Assembly (NCBI GenBank): GCA_040830545.1
Contig: JBFOMB010000089.1
Span: 1 to 14,971 of the forward strand
Length of the DNA: 14,971 nucleotides
Direction: 5' to 3'
DNA from: HXMU1420-2 sp040830545
Lineage (GTDB): Bacteria; Pseudomonadota; Alphaproteobacteria; Rhodobacterales; Rhodobacteraceae
The notes below the pieces were generated by a model that saw only the letters and a list, made by a program, of their open reading frames with translations, did no database searches and was not told the origin of the DNA. Shown here piece after piece: positions 14,431 to 14,971 of this stretch; positions within the stretch are counted from its first letter, which is position 1; each line of letters starts with the position of its first letter. The position numbers and the translations under genes are program-made.

Positions 14431-14971
14431 ATGTCCTGGCCGCACAATACACCCACCCGCCGCGCCGATGACGCCGCTGCGGGGATCGAAATCACCGACG
14501 ACTTTGAACGGTTTGCCCAGCGCAACGATGTCTTCACCCGCGCGATGTGGGACGATGCCGTGCGCAGCAAAAAGGCAGACGCGTTCTTTGCCTCCTACCG
14601 GATGGAATTTGCGCCCCGGCGTGGTGATGGCTTCACGCAACGCGATTTCGCCCTGCGCAACGCCGCCTGGCTGATCTCCGACGTCATGACCAACCGCTTC
14701 GCCGAGGATGGCCGACGCGAAGGGTTCCAGGCCCCGATCAGCTATGACACGCCTGTTGCGGACACCCCGGTAGAGGTCACAGCCCCCACCGACATGTCCC
14801 GCGAGATCAAGCAGATCGCAAAATTCTTCGGTGCGGGGCTGTGCGGCATCACCGATATGGACGACCGCTGGCTCTACACCGCCCGCGTCGACGTGCGCGA
14901 CATGTCCGAGGCCCCGCTGGGCCTGCCCGAGGGTCTGACAGGCGTCATCGTACTTGGCCATGAAATGGACA
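14431..14971 (+). CDS. Reductive dehalogenase-like protein, N-terminal fragment
   Basis: The first 180 codons are visible and the gene runs off the window. The segments FERFAQRNDVFTRAMWD (25-41), RDFALRNAAWLISDV (71-85) and, most tellingly, MSREIKQIAKFFGAGLCGIT (122-141) with GVIVLGHEMD (171-180) resemble the N-terminal half of cobalamin-dependent reductive dehalogenases. The closest type by memory is the non-respiratory kind from aerobic bacteria (BhbA and the Nitratireductor enzyme), which remove halogen from halogenated phenolic acids. There is no Tat signal, which fits a cytoplasmic catabolic enzyme. The cobalamin pocket, two iron-sulfur motifs and any fused reductase domain would lie beyond the window, so function is not proven. 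The related epoxyqueuosine reductases are an alternative. The ATG is the first possible start after an in-frame TAG at 14419-14421; no strong ribosome binding site is seen. Confidence 0.68.
   Translation, partial: MSWPHNTPTRRADDAAAGIEITDDFERFAQRNDVFTRAMWDDAVRSKKADAFFASYRMEFAPRRGDGFTQRDFALRNAAWLISDVMTNRFAEDGRREGFQAPISYDTPVADTPVEVTAPTDMSREIKQIAKFFGAGLCGITDMDDRWLYTARVDVRDMSEAPLGLPEGLTGVIVLGHEMD

Noticed and set aside
1..14971. Mobile elements, CRISPR arrays, tRNA or rRNA genes.
   Set aside because: No transposase, integrase, direct repeat array or RNA gene pattern was seen. In particular nothing mobile flanks the interrupted gdhA.

Overview
The window looks like chromosomal DNA from a marine alphaproteobacterium of the Rhodobacteraceae (Roseobacter group). 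The basis is the high GC content, the dnaG-rpoD pair, a four-subunit sarcosine oxidase operon, an alphaproteobacterial-type glutamate dehydrogenase, a TadE/TadG-type pilus cluster with a von Willebrand A protein, and the start of a reductive dehalogenase-like gene. This placement comes from protein character and gene order, not from a database search.

Layout. Positions 1-2200 (minus strand) hold dnaG followed by the 5' end of rpoD. The rpoD leader carries three GANTC sites and an inverted repeat. Positions 2298-7683 (minus strand) hold soxB-soxD-soxA-soxG and then a small exported protein. The sox genes overlap or nearly abut, as expected for co-translated subunits that oxidatively demethylate sarcosine to glycine, passing the one-carbon unit to tetrahydrofolate. 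The best-supported start of soxB is an ACG codon behind a good ribosome binding site. A Rid-family gene (7858-8265, plus) diverges from soxB across a gap with a near-perfect 16-bp dyad. It lacks the family's substrate-binding arginine. Positions 8269-9168 (minus) encode a probable outer membrane beta-barrel protein.

Positions 9215-11259 (minus) hold gdhA, interrupted by an in-frame TGA at codon 177, and a GFA-like cysteine-rich protein that starts with TTG 5 bases after gdhA. The 293-bp gap to the next operon contains two notable inverted repeats. Positions 11553-14391 (plus) hold three overlapping genes: a TadG-like membrane-anchored vWA protein with a large insert, then two TadE-like pseudopilins. 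The window ends inside a gene (from 14431) whose N-terminus resembles cobalamin-dependent reductive dehalogenases of aerobic marine bacteria.

No tRNA, rRNA, CRISPR array, insertion sequence or phage gene was seen. No wholly new system is evident. The most unusual points are the gdhA in-frame stop, the ACG start of soxB, the unusual vWA insert and the reductive dehalogenase-like gene at the edge.
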